Shown here in pieces: positions 53,780-61,841 of a stretch of 64,000 nucleotides of DNA. The first letter of the stretch is position 1. The number at the start of each line of letters is the position of its first letter. The DNA is taken from contig JAJFGN010000069.1 of NCBI GenBank assembly GCA_021776115.1, positions 24,162 to 88,161 on the forward strand. The letters are read 5' to 3'. A program made the translations under genes and the position numbers. The stretch comes from Kiloniellaceae bacterium (lineage in GTDB: Bacteria > Pseudomonadota > Alphaproteobacteria > Kiloniellales > J153). The notes under the pieces are model-generated. The model did not search any database. It saw only the letters and a program-made list of their open reading frames with translations, and was not told the origin of the DNA.

Positions 53780-54844
53780 TTACGTGTATTTCTTGACCGC
53801 CCGTGCGATTTCGCTCAACAACTGAGTGCCCACTTCACCGCCACCGCCTTGAACCCGGTTCTTGAACACGGTTTGGATCGCGTTGACGTGAGCTTCGATC
53901 AACTTGAGTGTGTTGTTGGTGATTTTCATTTCAGGGTTCTCGGTGGCATGGAACAGCGACATGCCAAAATCGGTAATCAGCGGGTAGTCGAATGTGCTTC
54001 CCTGGCCGTGCAATTCATGCGCGATAGCATTTATGTTGGCGATGTTCTTCCGGTTGGTCTTGGTCGGCTCCGTTGCCGGTGCCAGCTTGGCCAATGATTG
54101 AGACATAGACTCGATATGCTTCTCCACCCAATCGGCGTAGTCCCCAACGAGATCTTGAATTCTCGCCTCCATCGCGAGGATTACTTGCGGATCGAACTCG
54201 ACGGGTTTCCGCATCGCGTTGGGGCCGAGTTTTTTACGTATCCGGTTATCGGGGTGAAAATAGATCGCGCGCACATCGTCGCGTAGCGTGCGCACATCCG
54301 ATTCAGGAGTCACGGTCTGAACCTGCTCCGGCGTCGTCGCGCGCCGCTCCACGGACACTTTGGTAACTGAGTGCCGCCGGTTGGGGCCGAAGTATCCTTG
54401 CGCCAAGACATATTGGCGGTTTTTGTTGACAACCAGCAGTATGTGTTCCGCCAAGGAGTTTGCCGAGAAAGGCTTGGCGAGGATTCCGGATACGCCGGAA
54501 TCGCGTGCCTCTCCCACGACGTTCTTGCTGGCGACGCCGGAGACCATGATGAAGGGCACGAAACGGTCCGGCGCTCCCTCGCCGGTACGAACCCAACGCA
54601 GGAACAGATTTCCGTTTACGCCCGGCATCATATAATCGGACAGGATCAAATCCACCTGCCCTAGGGAGGCTTCGACCGGATCGGTGCGGCTCAATTTCAG
54701 GCGTTCGATCGCGCTTGCGCAATCCGCCTCGACAACAATTTTTTTGATCCCCATTGCACCGAGCGTTGTCGTTAACAACTTACGCATGAACGCGTTGTCA
54801 TCGACAACGAGCACACAAATCTGGTCCCAATTTAGATCTAGCAT
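53780..54844 (-). CDS. Response regulator fused to an Hpt-like helical domain
   Basis: A 354-residue protein. An N-terminal CheY-like receiver (1-145) has Asp15/Asp16, phosphoacceptor Asp70 (ILSDYMMPGVNG) and Lys124 (ILAKPF). A linker with the motif YFGPNRR (151-157) follows, then a helical C-terminal domain (about 215-354) with AHELHGQGSTFDYPL, where His276 sits in an HxLxG motif like the phosphorylated His of histidine phosphotransfer domains. The gene pair at 61842-62966 encodes the same two halves as separate proteins. It stands alone, convergent with the RND pump; its partner kinase is not here. Confidence 0.8.
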   Translation of the reverse strand: MLDLNWDQICVLVVDDNAFMRKLLTTTLGAMGIKKIVVEADCASAIERLKLSRTDPVEASLGQVDLILSDYMMPGVNGNLFLRWVRTGEGAPDRFVPFIMVSGVASKNVVGEARDSGVSGILAKPFSANSLAEHILLVVNKNRQYVLAQGYFGPNRRHSVTKVSVERRATTPEQVQTVTPESDVRTLRDDVRAIYFHPDNRIRKKLGPNAMRKPVEFDPQVILAMEARIQDLVGDYADWVEKHIESMSQSLAKLAPATEPTKTNRKNIANINAIAHELHGQGSTFDYPLITDFGMSLFHATENPEMKITNNTLKLIEAHVNAIQTVFKNRVQGGGGEVGTQLLSEIARAVKKYT

Positions 54845-54917
54845 CGCCGTTGATTTCGGTTCGCCGCAAAGAGGAAGAAGAAAATAGTAACGAAGCTCAG
54901 TTCACGTAGGCTTAACG

Positions 54918-55703
54918 TTACTGCTCCGCGCCGGTCTCATACTTATGTATGTTATGCCGCTTCAATAGGCGGCGATACACGATCACTGCAACCGGGATGC
55001 TCGCAAAGTACGTGAGCCCCAACACGCCGAGCGTCACCCAAGGCGTGCCAATCAGAAATGCCGCTAGCGCACCAACGCCGATCAGCGCCAGTCCGACATA
55101 GCTACGCGGTATTTTTACACGCTTGGCGGAAAATGTGGGGATCGTACTGACCATCAGCGCGGCGACCCCCGCCACCACAAAACCGTTAAACCACGGGGAC
55201 GCCAATGCCCCCTCTCCCAACTCGAAACTGAGGACCATGGGCAGAAGGGCTAACCCCGCCCCCGCCGGCGCCGGCACGCCGGTAAAAAAGCGCTCAGCCC
55301 AGGGGTACGGCTTGCTCACGCCGGTATTCACATTGAAGCGCGCGAGCCGCAGGGCGCACGATACCGCGAATATCAGAGCCAGAGCCCAGCCAATTCCGCC
55401 GGCTTCATTCAGCGACCACAGGTAAACGATCAATGCGGGGGCGACCCCAAAGCTGATCGCGTCGGCAAGGGAATCGAGCTGCGCGCCAAATTCGCTAGTC
55501 GACCCCATGAGGCGCGCGATCTTGCCGTCCAGCGCATCCATGACCATCGCGAACACGATGGCCGCGATCGCCAGCTCCCACCTCTCCAGAAGAGCCAGAC
55601 GCACCGCCGTCAAGCCGGCACAGAGGCCCAGGAGCGTGAGAGCATTCGGCACCAGACGGCTGACCGTCAGAACCGGGAGACCGGAACGCCGCCGCCGTGG
55701 CAT
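54918..55703 (-). CDS. pssA: CDP-diacylglycerol-serine O-phosphatidyltransferase
   Basis: Makes phosphatidylserine from CDP-diacylglycerol and serine at the inner membrane. The 261-residue protein has the CDP-alcohol phosphotransferase motif (DALDGKIAR ... GAQLDSLAD, i.e. DG-x2-AR-x8-G-x3-D-x3-D), about seven to eight hydrophobic helices and SCALRLARFNVNTG. It starts at 55703, immediately after the psd stop, so the two successive enzymes of phosphatidylethanolamine synthesis are one operon in the order psd-pssA. Confidence 0.94.
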   Translation of the reverse strand: MPRRRRSGLPVLTVSRLVPNALTLLGLCAGLTAVRLALLERWELAIAAIVFAMVMDALDGKIARLMGSTSEFGAQLDSLADAISFGVAPALIVYLWSLNEAGGIGWALALIFAVSCALRLARFNVNTGVSKPYPWAERFFTGVPAPAGAGLALLPMVLSFELGEGALASPWFNGFVVAGVAALMVSTIPTFSAKRVKIPRSYVGLALIGVGALAAFLIGTPWVTLGVLGLTYFASIPVAVIVYRRLLKRHNIHKYETGAEQ

Positions 55704-56390
55704 TTACCGAGCCTCTCCCGGCCGGGCCGGTTCGTCGGAGTTCAGGTCCGCCACGACAGTTTCTCCGCCGATCATCCGCTGGCCCACAGAAACAAGCGAT
55801 GCAACGCCGGCCGGCAGATATATATCGGTGCGGCTGCCAAATCGAATGAGGCCGAAGTGTTCTCCAGCCCTCACAACCTGGCCGTCACGTAAATTGCAGA
55901 CAATCCGGCGCGCGATCAGACCGGCGATCTGGACGAAGGCAACATGACGGCCGTCTTCCAAGGTCATGCGCACGAGTTGACGCTCGTTTTCTTCGGACGC
56001 TTTGTCGAGCGAAGCGTTCAGAAACTTGCCGTGATGATAAGACAGGGCCGTGATTGTGCCGTCGCAGGGCACCCGGTTGATATGCACATCGAAAACGCTG
56101 AGAAATACGCTGACCCGCGTTACCGCTTGCGTCCCCATGTCCAGCTCGGCCGGCGGCGCCACCTGGTCCACGGACGAGACCAAGCCATCGGCCGGACTCA
56201 CCGCCAAGCCTTGGCGTACCGGCACAATGCGCTCCGGGTCCCTGAAGAAAAAGATGCAGAAAGCCGTCAGGAGAACGGCGATCCATGCCAGCGGCGGGAA
56301 AAACAAAAAAAGCCCAAGGGCCACGATGGCGCTTGCGGCAATGAAGGGCCACCCGGCGCGATGTATGGGTACCAAAAAGTCCTTCAGCAA
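55704..56390 (-). CDS. psd: Phosphatidylserine decarboxylase
   Basis: Decarboxylates phosphatidylserine to phosphatidylethanolamine. The 228-residue proenzyme is of the short type, with two N-terminal hydrophobic helices (about 10-50), SVFLSVFDVHINRVPCDG, and the self-cleavage site GS within LIRFGSRTDIYLP, where the Ser becomes the pyruvoyl group. The first gene of psd-pssA; 152 bp separate it from the divergent unknown gene at 56543. Confidence 0.94.
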   Translation of the reverse strand: MLKDFLVPIHRAGWPFIAASAIVALGLFLFFPPLAWIAVLLTAFCIFFFRDPERIVPVRQGLAVSPADGLVSSVDQVAPPAELDMGTQAVTRVSVFLSVFDVHINRVPCDGTITALSYHHGKFLNASLDKASEENERQLVRMTLEDGRHVAFVQIAGLIARRIVCNLRDGQVVRAGEHFGLIRFGSRTDIYLPAGVASLVSVGQRMIGGETVVADLNSDEPARPGEAR

Positions 56391-56542
56391 ATTATGTCCT
56401 CGTCAGTTTCCGTCCAGGGATCGGTGGGTTGAAAGCCTAGGCTAGCCTGTAGGGCCAGCAAGGTATACACGCCGAATCGCATTCCGCCCCGATTTTACTC
56501 TACCTTAATGCCAGCCGTGCTATCGCAGCCAAGCCATGACGC

Positions 56543-57097
56543 ATGGAGAGGGAATTGGACCCTTCGCCCCCCGAAGACGGCACGGACCCTGCCGTCGATT
56601 CCGAAGATCTGCGGGCCACCTTGGCCCTGGTCGCCAAATCAGGCGAAACCTTTCAGATCGGCGATTTCGAAATTGACGAAAACGGCCGCCTGCGGCCGCG
56701 CCCCGATGGCGCGCCCATCGCATTCGGGTTCTCCTATCGCGGCGTCGACTTTATGGCAAATGTCGATACCGGACCCGCGCCGCGGATCAGCCTGGACGCC
56801 GAACTCGGCAAGCTGCCCTATCGGGCGGAAATCGGCGAGCGGCGGAAGCTCACAAGGCGAATCGTCAATGCCACCCGGAACTTACCGCGCGGCAGGATTA
56901 GCCTGTCCGAATCGCACGATATGCATCTGACCGCGGAGATGGCGGCGCTCACGCCGCTGACCCCCACAAGCATCCTGTCGGCGCTAACCGCCATCCTACT
57001 CGACTTCAAGCCTTATCTGGACCTCTTGCACGAGGTCATGCTTATGCCGTCAAACCCCAGCCTGGAGCCTCCGGCCCCGGAAGTTCCGGCAACCTGA
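56543..57097 (+). CDS. Unknown conserved-looking soluble protein
   Basis: Not recognised. A 184-residue acidic protein without signal peptide or clear membrane helix. The middle (about 35-115) looks like a compact alpha/beta domain: GETFQIGDFEIDENGRLRPR (residues 35-54), then FGFSYRGVDFMANVDTG and LGKLPYRAEIGERRKLT. The C-terminal part has a hydrophobic helix (TSILSALTAILLDFKPYLDLL region) and a Pro-rich end. Codon use matches its neighbours, and it is divergent from psd and convergent with the LysM gene. No function is proposed. Confidence 0.65.
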   Translation: MERELDPSPPEDGTDPAVDSEDLRATLALVAKSGETFQIGDFEIDENGRLRPRPDGAPIAFGFSYRGVDFMANVDTGPAPRISLDAELGKLPYRAEIGERRKLTRRIVNATRNLPRGRISLSESHDMHLTAEMAALTPLTPTSILSALTAILLDFKPYLDLLHEVMLMPSNPSLEPPAPEVPAT

Positions 57098-57121
57098 GGT
57101 CCTCAAGGGCCGCGCACGCGC

Positions 57122-58513
57122 TCAATTCTGCGCTGGCACCACAAATATCTGGCCGGGGTATATGAGATCCGGATCGCCGATCTGGTTTTCATTGGCGGCG
57201 TAAATGACCGAGTAGCGCACACCCTCCCCGTAAACGCGCCGCGCGATCCGCCACAGGCTATTTCCAGGTTGGACGATCACCGCCGTCTCGTCGCCCGCGG
57301 CCGCCAGGAGGCTCGCCCGCGAGAACGGCGATTCGACACGCGCGACGACTTGGCCAGCCTTATCCACTTGGTCGATACGCAGGGTATGCACGCCGAAGGG
57401 TACTTCGCCTTCCAACTGGGCGCGCCAACGGCCGTCGGGCGCAATCAGCGTACGTCCCGCCGGGCGGCTATCCAAATACAGGATCAAAACGACCCCCGCC
57501 GCGCCACGGCCACCGATCACGGCGCGGCCCTCATCGTCGTAATCGACCGTTTCAAGCAGCAGCGCCTTGTCGCCCAAATTGCCTGGAACCGGTTCCGGCG
57601 CTTGAATGATCCGGCTGGGCCCCGTGCCCGTGCGCGGCATGAGCACGGCCAGGGGGCGCACGGTTTCAATTGGCTGGTCGGGTAAGGGCGAGACGCTTGC
57701 AGAGGTCGGAACCTGGCTCGCCGCGCTGGAGGTCGCGGCTTCGACGGCGCCCGTCGGGCTTGCCGCGGCGTCCGGCGGCGCCGTAGCAGGGGCCGGAGTC
57801 TTGTTCTCGGCAACCAGCGCCGGCGCCGGCACGGATACCACAACCACGTTCTCGGACAATAGGATCTCGCCCGAGGTCAAGCGGGATTCCAAGCTGAGCT
57901 CATGGGCGCCGGGCGCAAGCGGCACACGCAGGACGATCACCCACTCGCCATTTGGGTTGGTCAGGATTTCGGCCAAACCTTGCGACCCGTCGATCAGGCG
58001 TACGGTACTGCCTGGCGTGGCCCGGCCGGCCAACACCGCCTCACCGCTCGGCTCTACCCTCACGACATCGAAACTTGGCAGGATCGCCACCAATCCCGTG
58101 TCCCGAGGCGGCGCGACTTGCCGGGTCTTCACACTCGGTTTTGTGGCCGCGGGCGTTTCGCTTGGCGGAGCGGCCGACGCCGGATCCTGCGGGGCTATGC
58201 GCGCGATCACAGGCTGATTGTCTTGCTTGAGCGCCGGCTCCGCTTTGGCGGGCGCCTGAGCGGCCTGCGGTTCCGGATCGGTTTTTGGCGCCTGCGAGGT
58301 TTCGGGGCCCGGTGCGGGTTCCGGGGCGGGTTCCGGCGCCGGTTCCGCCACAGCCTCAGGCGATTTCGCGAGATCGCCTTGACCGCCGGCGGCCACGGGC
58401 TCGACCTGAGCAATAACCGGCGCGTCCGGATCGGCACGCATCCACCAAAAGTAACCGAGCGCGCCAAGCAAGATAAGAGCGGCCAAGCCGACAATAAGCC
58501 CCGTACGATTCAA
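57122..58513 (-). CDS. LysM-domain protein with Pro/Ala/Glu-rich region
   Basis: A 463-residue membrane-anchored cell-envelope protein. A single N-terminal helix (about 5-25) is followed by a long low-complexity stretch of Pro, Ala and Glu (about 50-150, including repeated EPAP) that could span the periplasm. Two Ig-like beta modules follow (about 145-230 and 315-400), and a C-terminal LysM domain (about 412-460, VQPGNSLWRIARRVYGEG ... DLIYPGQIFVVP) that should bind peptidoglycan. This arrangement recurs in alphaproteobacteria without a firm function. Confidence 0.85.
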   Translation of the reverse strand: MNRTGLIVGLAALILLGALGYFWWMRADPDAPVIAQVEPVAAGGQGDLAKSPEAVAEPAPEPAPEPAPGPETSQAPKTDPEPQAAQAPAKAEPALKQDNQPVIARIAPQDPASAAPPSETPAATKPSVKTRQVAPPRDTGLVAILPSFDVVRVEPSGEAVLAGRATPGSTVRLIDGSQGLAEILTNPNGEWVIVLRVPLAPGAHELSLESRLTSGEILLSENVVVVSVPAPALVAENKTPAPATAPPDAAASPTGAVEAATSSAASQVPTSASVSPLPDQPIETVRPLAVLMPRTGTGPSRIIQAPEPVPGNLGDKALLLETVDYDDEGRAVIGGRGAAGVVLILYLDSRPAGRTLIAPDGRWRAQLEGEVPFGVHTLRIDQVDKAGQVVARVESPFSRASLLAAAGDETAVIVQPGNSLWRIARRVYGEGVRYSVIYAANENQIGDPDLIYPGQIFVVPAQN

Positions 58514-58607
58514 TTGCGAATCCTCTAAATGTTTGAAGGCACCCTAGTATACAGGTGGATCAGGCGCAATCTCGCCCAGAGACCGCTGCTTTTAGGGCCC
58601 GCACGCC

Positions 58608-59531
58608 CTAAGGCCCTGCCCCCGGGCCGCTTATGGGGGGCAAACCGAATATATAACGTGCGACGGCTGCGCGATCCTCGTCACTCAGGAAACCGGTGCT
58701 TTCCTGTATCACGTCGGTCATCGCGCCGCCCGCAAAATCGCCGTCCGGCAAGAACCCGGTTTTCAGAAAATAGGTTAGATCCGATTTGCTCCAGTCACCG
58801 ATTCCGTTACCTGGATGGGGCGTAACATTCGGCACCTTCTTACCCTCGGGGCCGACCGGGTTCCCGGCCAAGCGCCGTTCCCGGTCGACCGCGCCGAGAA
58901 AATTGCGCGGCGTATGGCACTCGCCGCAATGGCCGAGGTTTTCAACTAGGTACGCCCCCCGGTTCCACTGCGCGTCCTTGCTCGGGTCCTCGATCCGGCG
59001 CCCCTCGGTGAAGAACAAGAGCTTCCAAGGCCAAAGGGCGAAGCGAAACCCGAAGGGAAACTTCAAGTCATGCGCCCGGTTCGGCGTCGCGACCGCCGGG
59101 CGGGAGAACAGATAGGCTTTCAAGTCGCGCATATCGCGCTCATTCATGCCGGTATAGGAGGGATAGGGGAACGCGGGGTAGTAGTGACTGCCGTCCGGGG
59201 CCAAGCCTTCGCGCAGCGCCGTAATGAAATCCGCATCCGACCAGGCGCCGATTCCGTGGACCGGGTCCGGCGTGATGTTCGGCGTATAGAAGGTGCCGAA
59301 GGGCGTCGGTAAAGCGCGTCCTCCGGCCAGGGGAGCGCCCTTGTTCTTGGTATCCGTATGACAAGTCAAGCAGCCGGCGGCGCGAAAGATGTACTCGCCA
59401 CGGGCCACGGCGGGTTCGGCGCCCGCCGCCGGCCCGGCCGCCAAGGTCGCGAGACCCAGATGAAATAGGGCGGCGGCCGCCCAGATAAAGGGCCGGCCGC
59501 CGCAAGCTTTCCGGCCCGGAGACCGCGTCAC
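58608..59531 (-). CDS. Diheme cytochrome c
   Basis: A 307-residue periplasmic cytochrome with two haem-binding sites, CLTCH (after the signal peptide) and CGECH (mid-protein), with distal Met candidates downstream. It resembles the cytochrome c subunits of alcohol/aldehyde dehydrogenase-type complexes, with the paired TPNITPDP and NVTPHPGNGIGDWS segments. GTG 59531 gives a Sec signal (FIWAAAALFHLGLATLAAG region). A longer in-frame extension is antisense-like and was refused. It follows the cytochrome c' gene by 11 bp. Confidence 0.85.
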   Translation of the reverse strand: MTRSPGRKACGGRPFIWAAAALFHLGLATLAAGPAAGAEPAVARGEYIFRAAGCLTCHTDTKNKGAPLAGGRALPTPFGTFYTPNITPDPVHGIGAWSDADFITALREGLAPDGSHYYPAFPYPSYTGMNERDMRDLKAYLFSRPAVATPNRAHDLKFPFGFRFALWPWKLLFFTEGRRIEDPSKDAQWNRGAYLVENLGHCGECHTPRNFLGAVDRERRLAGNPVGPEGKKVPNVTPHPGNGIGDWSKSDLTYFLKTGFLPDGDFAGGAMTDVIQESTGFLSDEDRAAVARYIFGLPPISGPGAGP

Positions 59532-59542
59532 GAGACGGGTGT

Positions 59543-60004
59543 CTATTTTTCCTCCGCCCGGAACGGCTTGTGGCATCCGCCGCAAGCTTTGCCGAGCTCT
59601 TGCAGGCCGCCACCGAAGGCCGCGGGATCGCCGGCCTCGGCGACCCGGACCAGATTGGCGCTGGCGGCTTGGAAAGCCTTTACCGCCGCATCGAACTTCG
59701 CCCGGTCTTCCCAGATCGCCGGAAGCGCCCGGGTCTTCTCCTGCATCTTGTTGTCGGTACCCTTTGGAAACAGCTTCGAAACCAGCTTGCTCATTTCCTG
59801 GATGCCGCGCGCATGGGCGGCGACATCGCCGGTAAAGCTGACCTCGCCCTTGACCACGCCGGCGATAGCGCCGGTGTGTCCGCCAATGGCCTTCATGACC
59901 GCTTGCCGGTACTTGATAACGTTCTGCGGCTCTTCGGCCGCAAAGGCCTGACCCGCCGTCGCAAAGATCAGTCCAAGAGTAAGGATAAAAATAGCATTTC
60001 TCAT
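59543..60004 (-). CDS. Cytochrome c'
   Basis: A 153-residue periplasmic haem protein. Signal peptide 1-22 (LIFATAGQAFA), a four-helix bundle, and the C-terminal haem site CGGCHKPFRAEEK typical of cytochrome c'. Such proteins bind NO or CO and protect against nitrosative stress, or carry electrons. Start ATG 60004. It is 11 bp upstream of the diheme cytochrome gene, so they are probably co-transcribed. Confidence 0.92.
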   Translation of the reverse strand: MRNAIFILTLGLIFATAGQAFAAEEPQNVIKYRQAVMKAIGGHTGAIAGVVKGEVSFTGDVAAHARGIQEMSKLVSKLFPKGTDNKMQEKTRALPAIWEDRAKFDAAVKAFQAASANLVRVAEAGDPAAFGGGLQELGKACGGCHKPFRAEEK

Positions 60005-60144
60005 ACTTGCGCACTCCACTGTTTCCATGGCGGTAAGGTACCGGCCGAGATATTGGCCGTCCACCCCGTGCCACGCTATCTTGTGCATCGAGAGCCCCGA
60101 TGGCGCCGATTTCACGAAACCGTGAACAAAGAAGAGGCCCCGCG

Positions 60145-60729
60145 ATGTCTGAAGTGAGCGCGCTTTGTGTCTATTGCGGATCGTCAAGTGCCGTCGATCC
60201 CAAACACCTAAGCGCCGCGCGCGAAACCGGCCGCCAAGCCGCCGAACGCGGGATCGAGATCGTCTTCGGCGGCGGGCACGTCGGCATGATGGGGGCCCTC
60301 GCCGATGGCGCGCTGGCCGCGGGCGGGCGGGTCACCGGCATTATTCCGGAAATTCTGATGGCGAAGGAAGTGGCTCATGCCGGCGTGAGTGAGATGATCG
60401 TGGTCGATTCGATGCACACTCGGAAACGCAGGATGTTCGAGCACTCCGACGCCTTCTGCGCCCTGCCCGGCGGCATGGGCACGCTGGATGAGACCTTCGA
60501 GATACTGACCTGGAAACAATTGGGCCTGCACGACAAACCGATCGTGCTGGTCAATCTCGGCGGCTATTGGGACACGCTTCTGGCGATGCTGGAATACCAG
60601 ACTACGGCGCGCTACGTCCGGCCTGAACAAATGGGATTGTTCCGGGTCGTGGAGCGCGTCGAGTCCATCTTCGACGCCCTGGCGGCATCGCCGGCGCCCA
60701 AGACCCCGGGCGACAGCAAGCGGTTCTGA
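60145..60729 (+). CDS. LOG-family protein (cytokinin riboside phosphoribohydrolase type)
   Basis: A 194-residue Rossmann-fold protein of the TIGR00730/LOG family. The paired family motifs GGGHVGMMG and PGGMGTLDE are intact, with an N-terminal CVYCGSSSAVDPKHL. Proteins of this type hydrolyse nucleoside 5'-monophosphates to base and ribose 5-phosphate; in bacteria the natural role is uncertain. Start ATG 60145 (MSEVSALCVYCG). It is divergent from the cytochrome pair and ends before a long palindromic repeat. Confidence 0.92.
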   Translation: MSEVSALCVYCGSSSAVDPKHLSAARETGRQAAERGIEIVFGGGHVGMMGALADGALAAGGRVTGIIPEILMAKEVAHAGVSEMIVVDSMHTRKRRMFEHSDAFCALPGGMGTLDETFEILTWKQLGLHDKPIVLVNLGGYWDTLLAMLEYQTTARYVRPEQMGLFRVVERVESIFDALAASPAPKTPGDSKRF

Positions 60730-60810
60730 CCCGAGGTCCTGGAAAATTGTCGCGCGGGCGTGTTTACCTGTTGCTGAATCCTTAGGTCACCGACTCATAA
60801 ACGAAAGTTC

Positions 60811-60900
60811 GTCATCCCGGACTTGATCCGGGATCCATCGTGCCGTAATCCGGGCGTTTGACAGGCGGAGACATGGATCCCGGATCAAGTCCGGGATGAC
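60811..60900. repeat. Long palindromic repeat, probable bidirectional terminator
   Basis: Perfect 28-bp inverted arms (60811-60838 and 60873-60900) starting GTCATCCCGGACTTGATCC and ending GGATCAAGTCCGGGATGAC, with a 34-base centre. Each arm contains its own smaller hairpin around ATCCCGG / CCGGGAT. Elements with this sequence are widespread in alphaproteobacterial intergenic regions. It sits between convergent genes, where it can act as a terminator. Confidence 0.88.
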
Positions 60901-60938
60901 GATGAAAACCTAATGCCAGGAACCTCCGTTCGACTTTA

Positions 60939-61379
60939 CTAGAGCTGTAACTGCAAATGCGGCCGGCCGTCGGAGGTCTTTTCGGCTGACTTGCCGGTGC
61001 GATCTATGGTGCAAGTCACCCGCTGTCTAAAGGCCGAGAAGCTGTCGAAGGTGACCACATCGACCGCTTCATCGAAGTGAAGCGTCACGCGGAACCGGCC
61101 CGGCGGCGTCAAGGCCTGAACCCCGATGACCTCGGCCTCGAAGGCTTGATTGAGGTAAAGTCCGCGCACCTGCGCGCCAACCGCCACCGGCGTCGCTGGC
61201 GGCCGGTTTCCGGCGGCCGCGTGGAGGGTATTCCAATCGCTGTAACCGTGCTGATGCGCGAGCAGCTCCAAGGCCTTGCTGTGACTGATCGCCTTGCCGT
61301 CCGTTTCCAGACTGACACGCAAGCGTTTAGCCTGGGTTTTTAAAGCTTCAAGTGAGGGAAGAAGTGACGATCCGTCCAA
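60939..61379 (-). CDS. Glyoxalase_8-type (glyoxalase-related) domain protein
   Basis: A 146-residue cytoplasmic protein. Its N-terminal half matches the glyoxalase-related family: SLLPSLEALKTQAKRLRVSL, then HSKALELLAHQHGYSDWNTL. The C-terminal half is a beta-rich segment (FRVTLHFDEAVDVVTFDSF). Start TTG 61379 was chosen because AGGAGG lies seven bases upstream and MDGSSLLPSLEAL follows; a partial second copy at 63101 has ATG at this exact codon. Function unknown; family members sit near stress and toxin-type genes. The first 28 codons and upstream region are duplicated at 63019-63191. Confidence 0.75.
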   Translation of the reverse strand: MDGSSLLPSLEALKTQAKRLRVSLETDGKAISHSKALELLAHQHGYSDWNTLHAAAGNRPPATPVAVGAQVRGLYLNQAFEAEVIGVQALTPPGRFRVTLHFDEAVDVVTFDSFSAFRQRVTCTIDRTGKSAEKTSDGRPHLQLQL

Positions 61380-61469
61380 GAGGGCGCCTCCTGCAGTGTT
61401 GGCATGCGGGAGATAAACGGCGCTCGCGTTACCATCGGCCCGCATGTCACTGAAATCGGCGGATCGGAA
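61296..61469. repeat. 174-bp direct repeat, copy 1 (within and before the Glyoxalase_8 gene)
   Basis: Copy 1 covers the first 28 codons and about 90 bp upstream of the gene at 60939. It matches 63019-63191 with five substitutions and one single-base deletion by manual alignment. The repeat brackets the AT-rich gap and the response regulator/Hpt-like pair. Confidence 0.92.
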
Positions 61470-61841
61470 CGGAAAAAAGGCTTCACCACAGCTTTCGCCT
61501 GCGAGCGGCAGGGGCCTTTACCCAGGGCATCACTTAAGCAGCAGGTGCCGCGTTGTCAACTAACGGCCAGGAACAGTATTGGGTCAATTTTATCAAGGCC
61601 ATCTAATAACAAACAATAGTAATACCATTGTCTACTGGACTGAATACATTATCCGCCGATGGTTCGTTAAATCTACTCCCAAGATGATGACAAAATGTGT
61701 AGTAAAAATAATAGATAGTCACATATCTATTATATATATAACAATATTAAATAGTGCATCTTTTGTCCTCTAAGTGTATATTTTAGTATAAACTCAAGTA
61801 AGAATTTGTAACGATTGACTATTAATTCATATTTTTGTCGT
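61470..61841. other. AT-rich intergenic gap upstream of the split response regulator
   Basis: About 370 bp without a convincing gene; from roughly 61570 it is strikingly AT-rich for this genome. It holds a perfect hairpin AATAGATA / TATCTATT (61710-61717 and 61724-61731) followed by alternating TA, and several TATA-like stretches that could serve as promoter. The short open frames inside it have no recognisable protein features. Confidence 0.55.

Noticed and set aside
58592..58611. Hairpin TTAGGGC / GCCCTAA at the end of the diheme cytochrome gene
   Set aside because: It overlaps the stop codon and has no T-run on the minus strand, so it is not supported as a terminator.
61579..61773. A 64-codon frame in the AT-rich patch
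   Set aside because: No ribosome site, no homology recognised, and residue content (Ile, Asn, Tyr, Lys) simply follows the AT-rich DNA.
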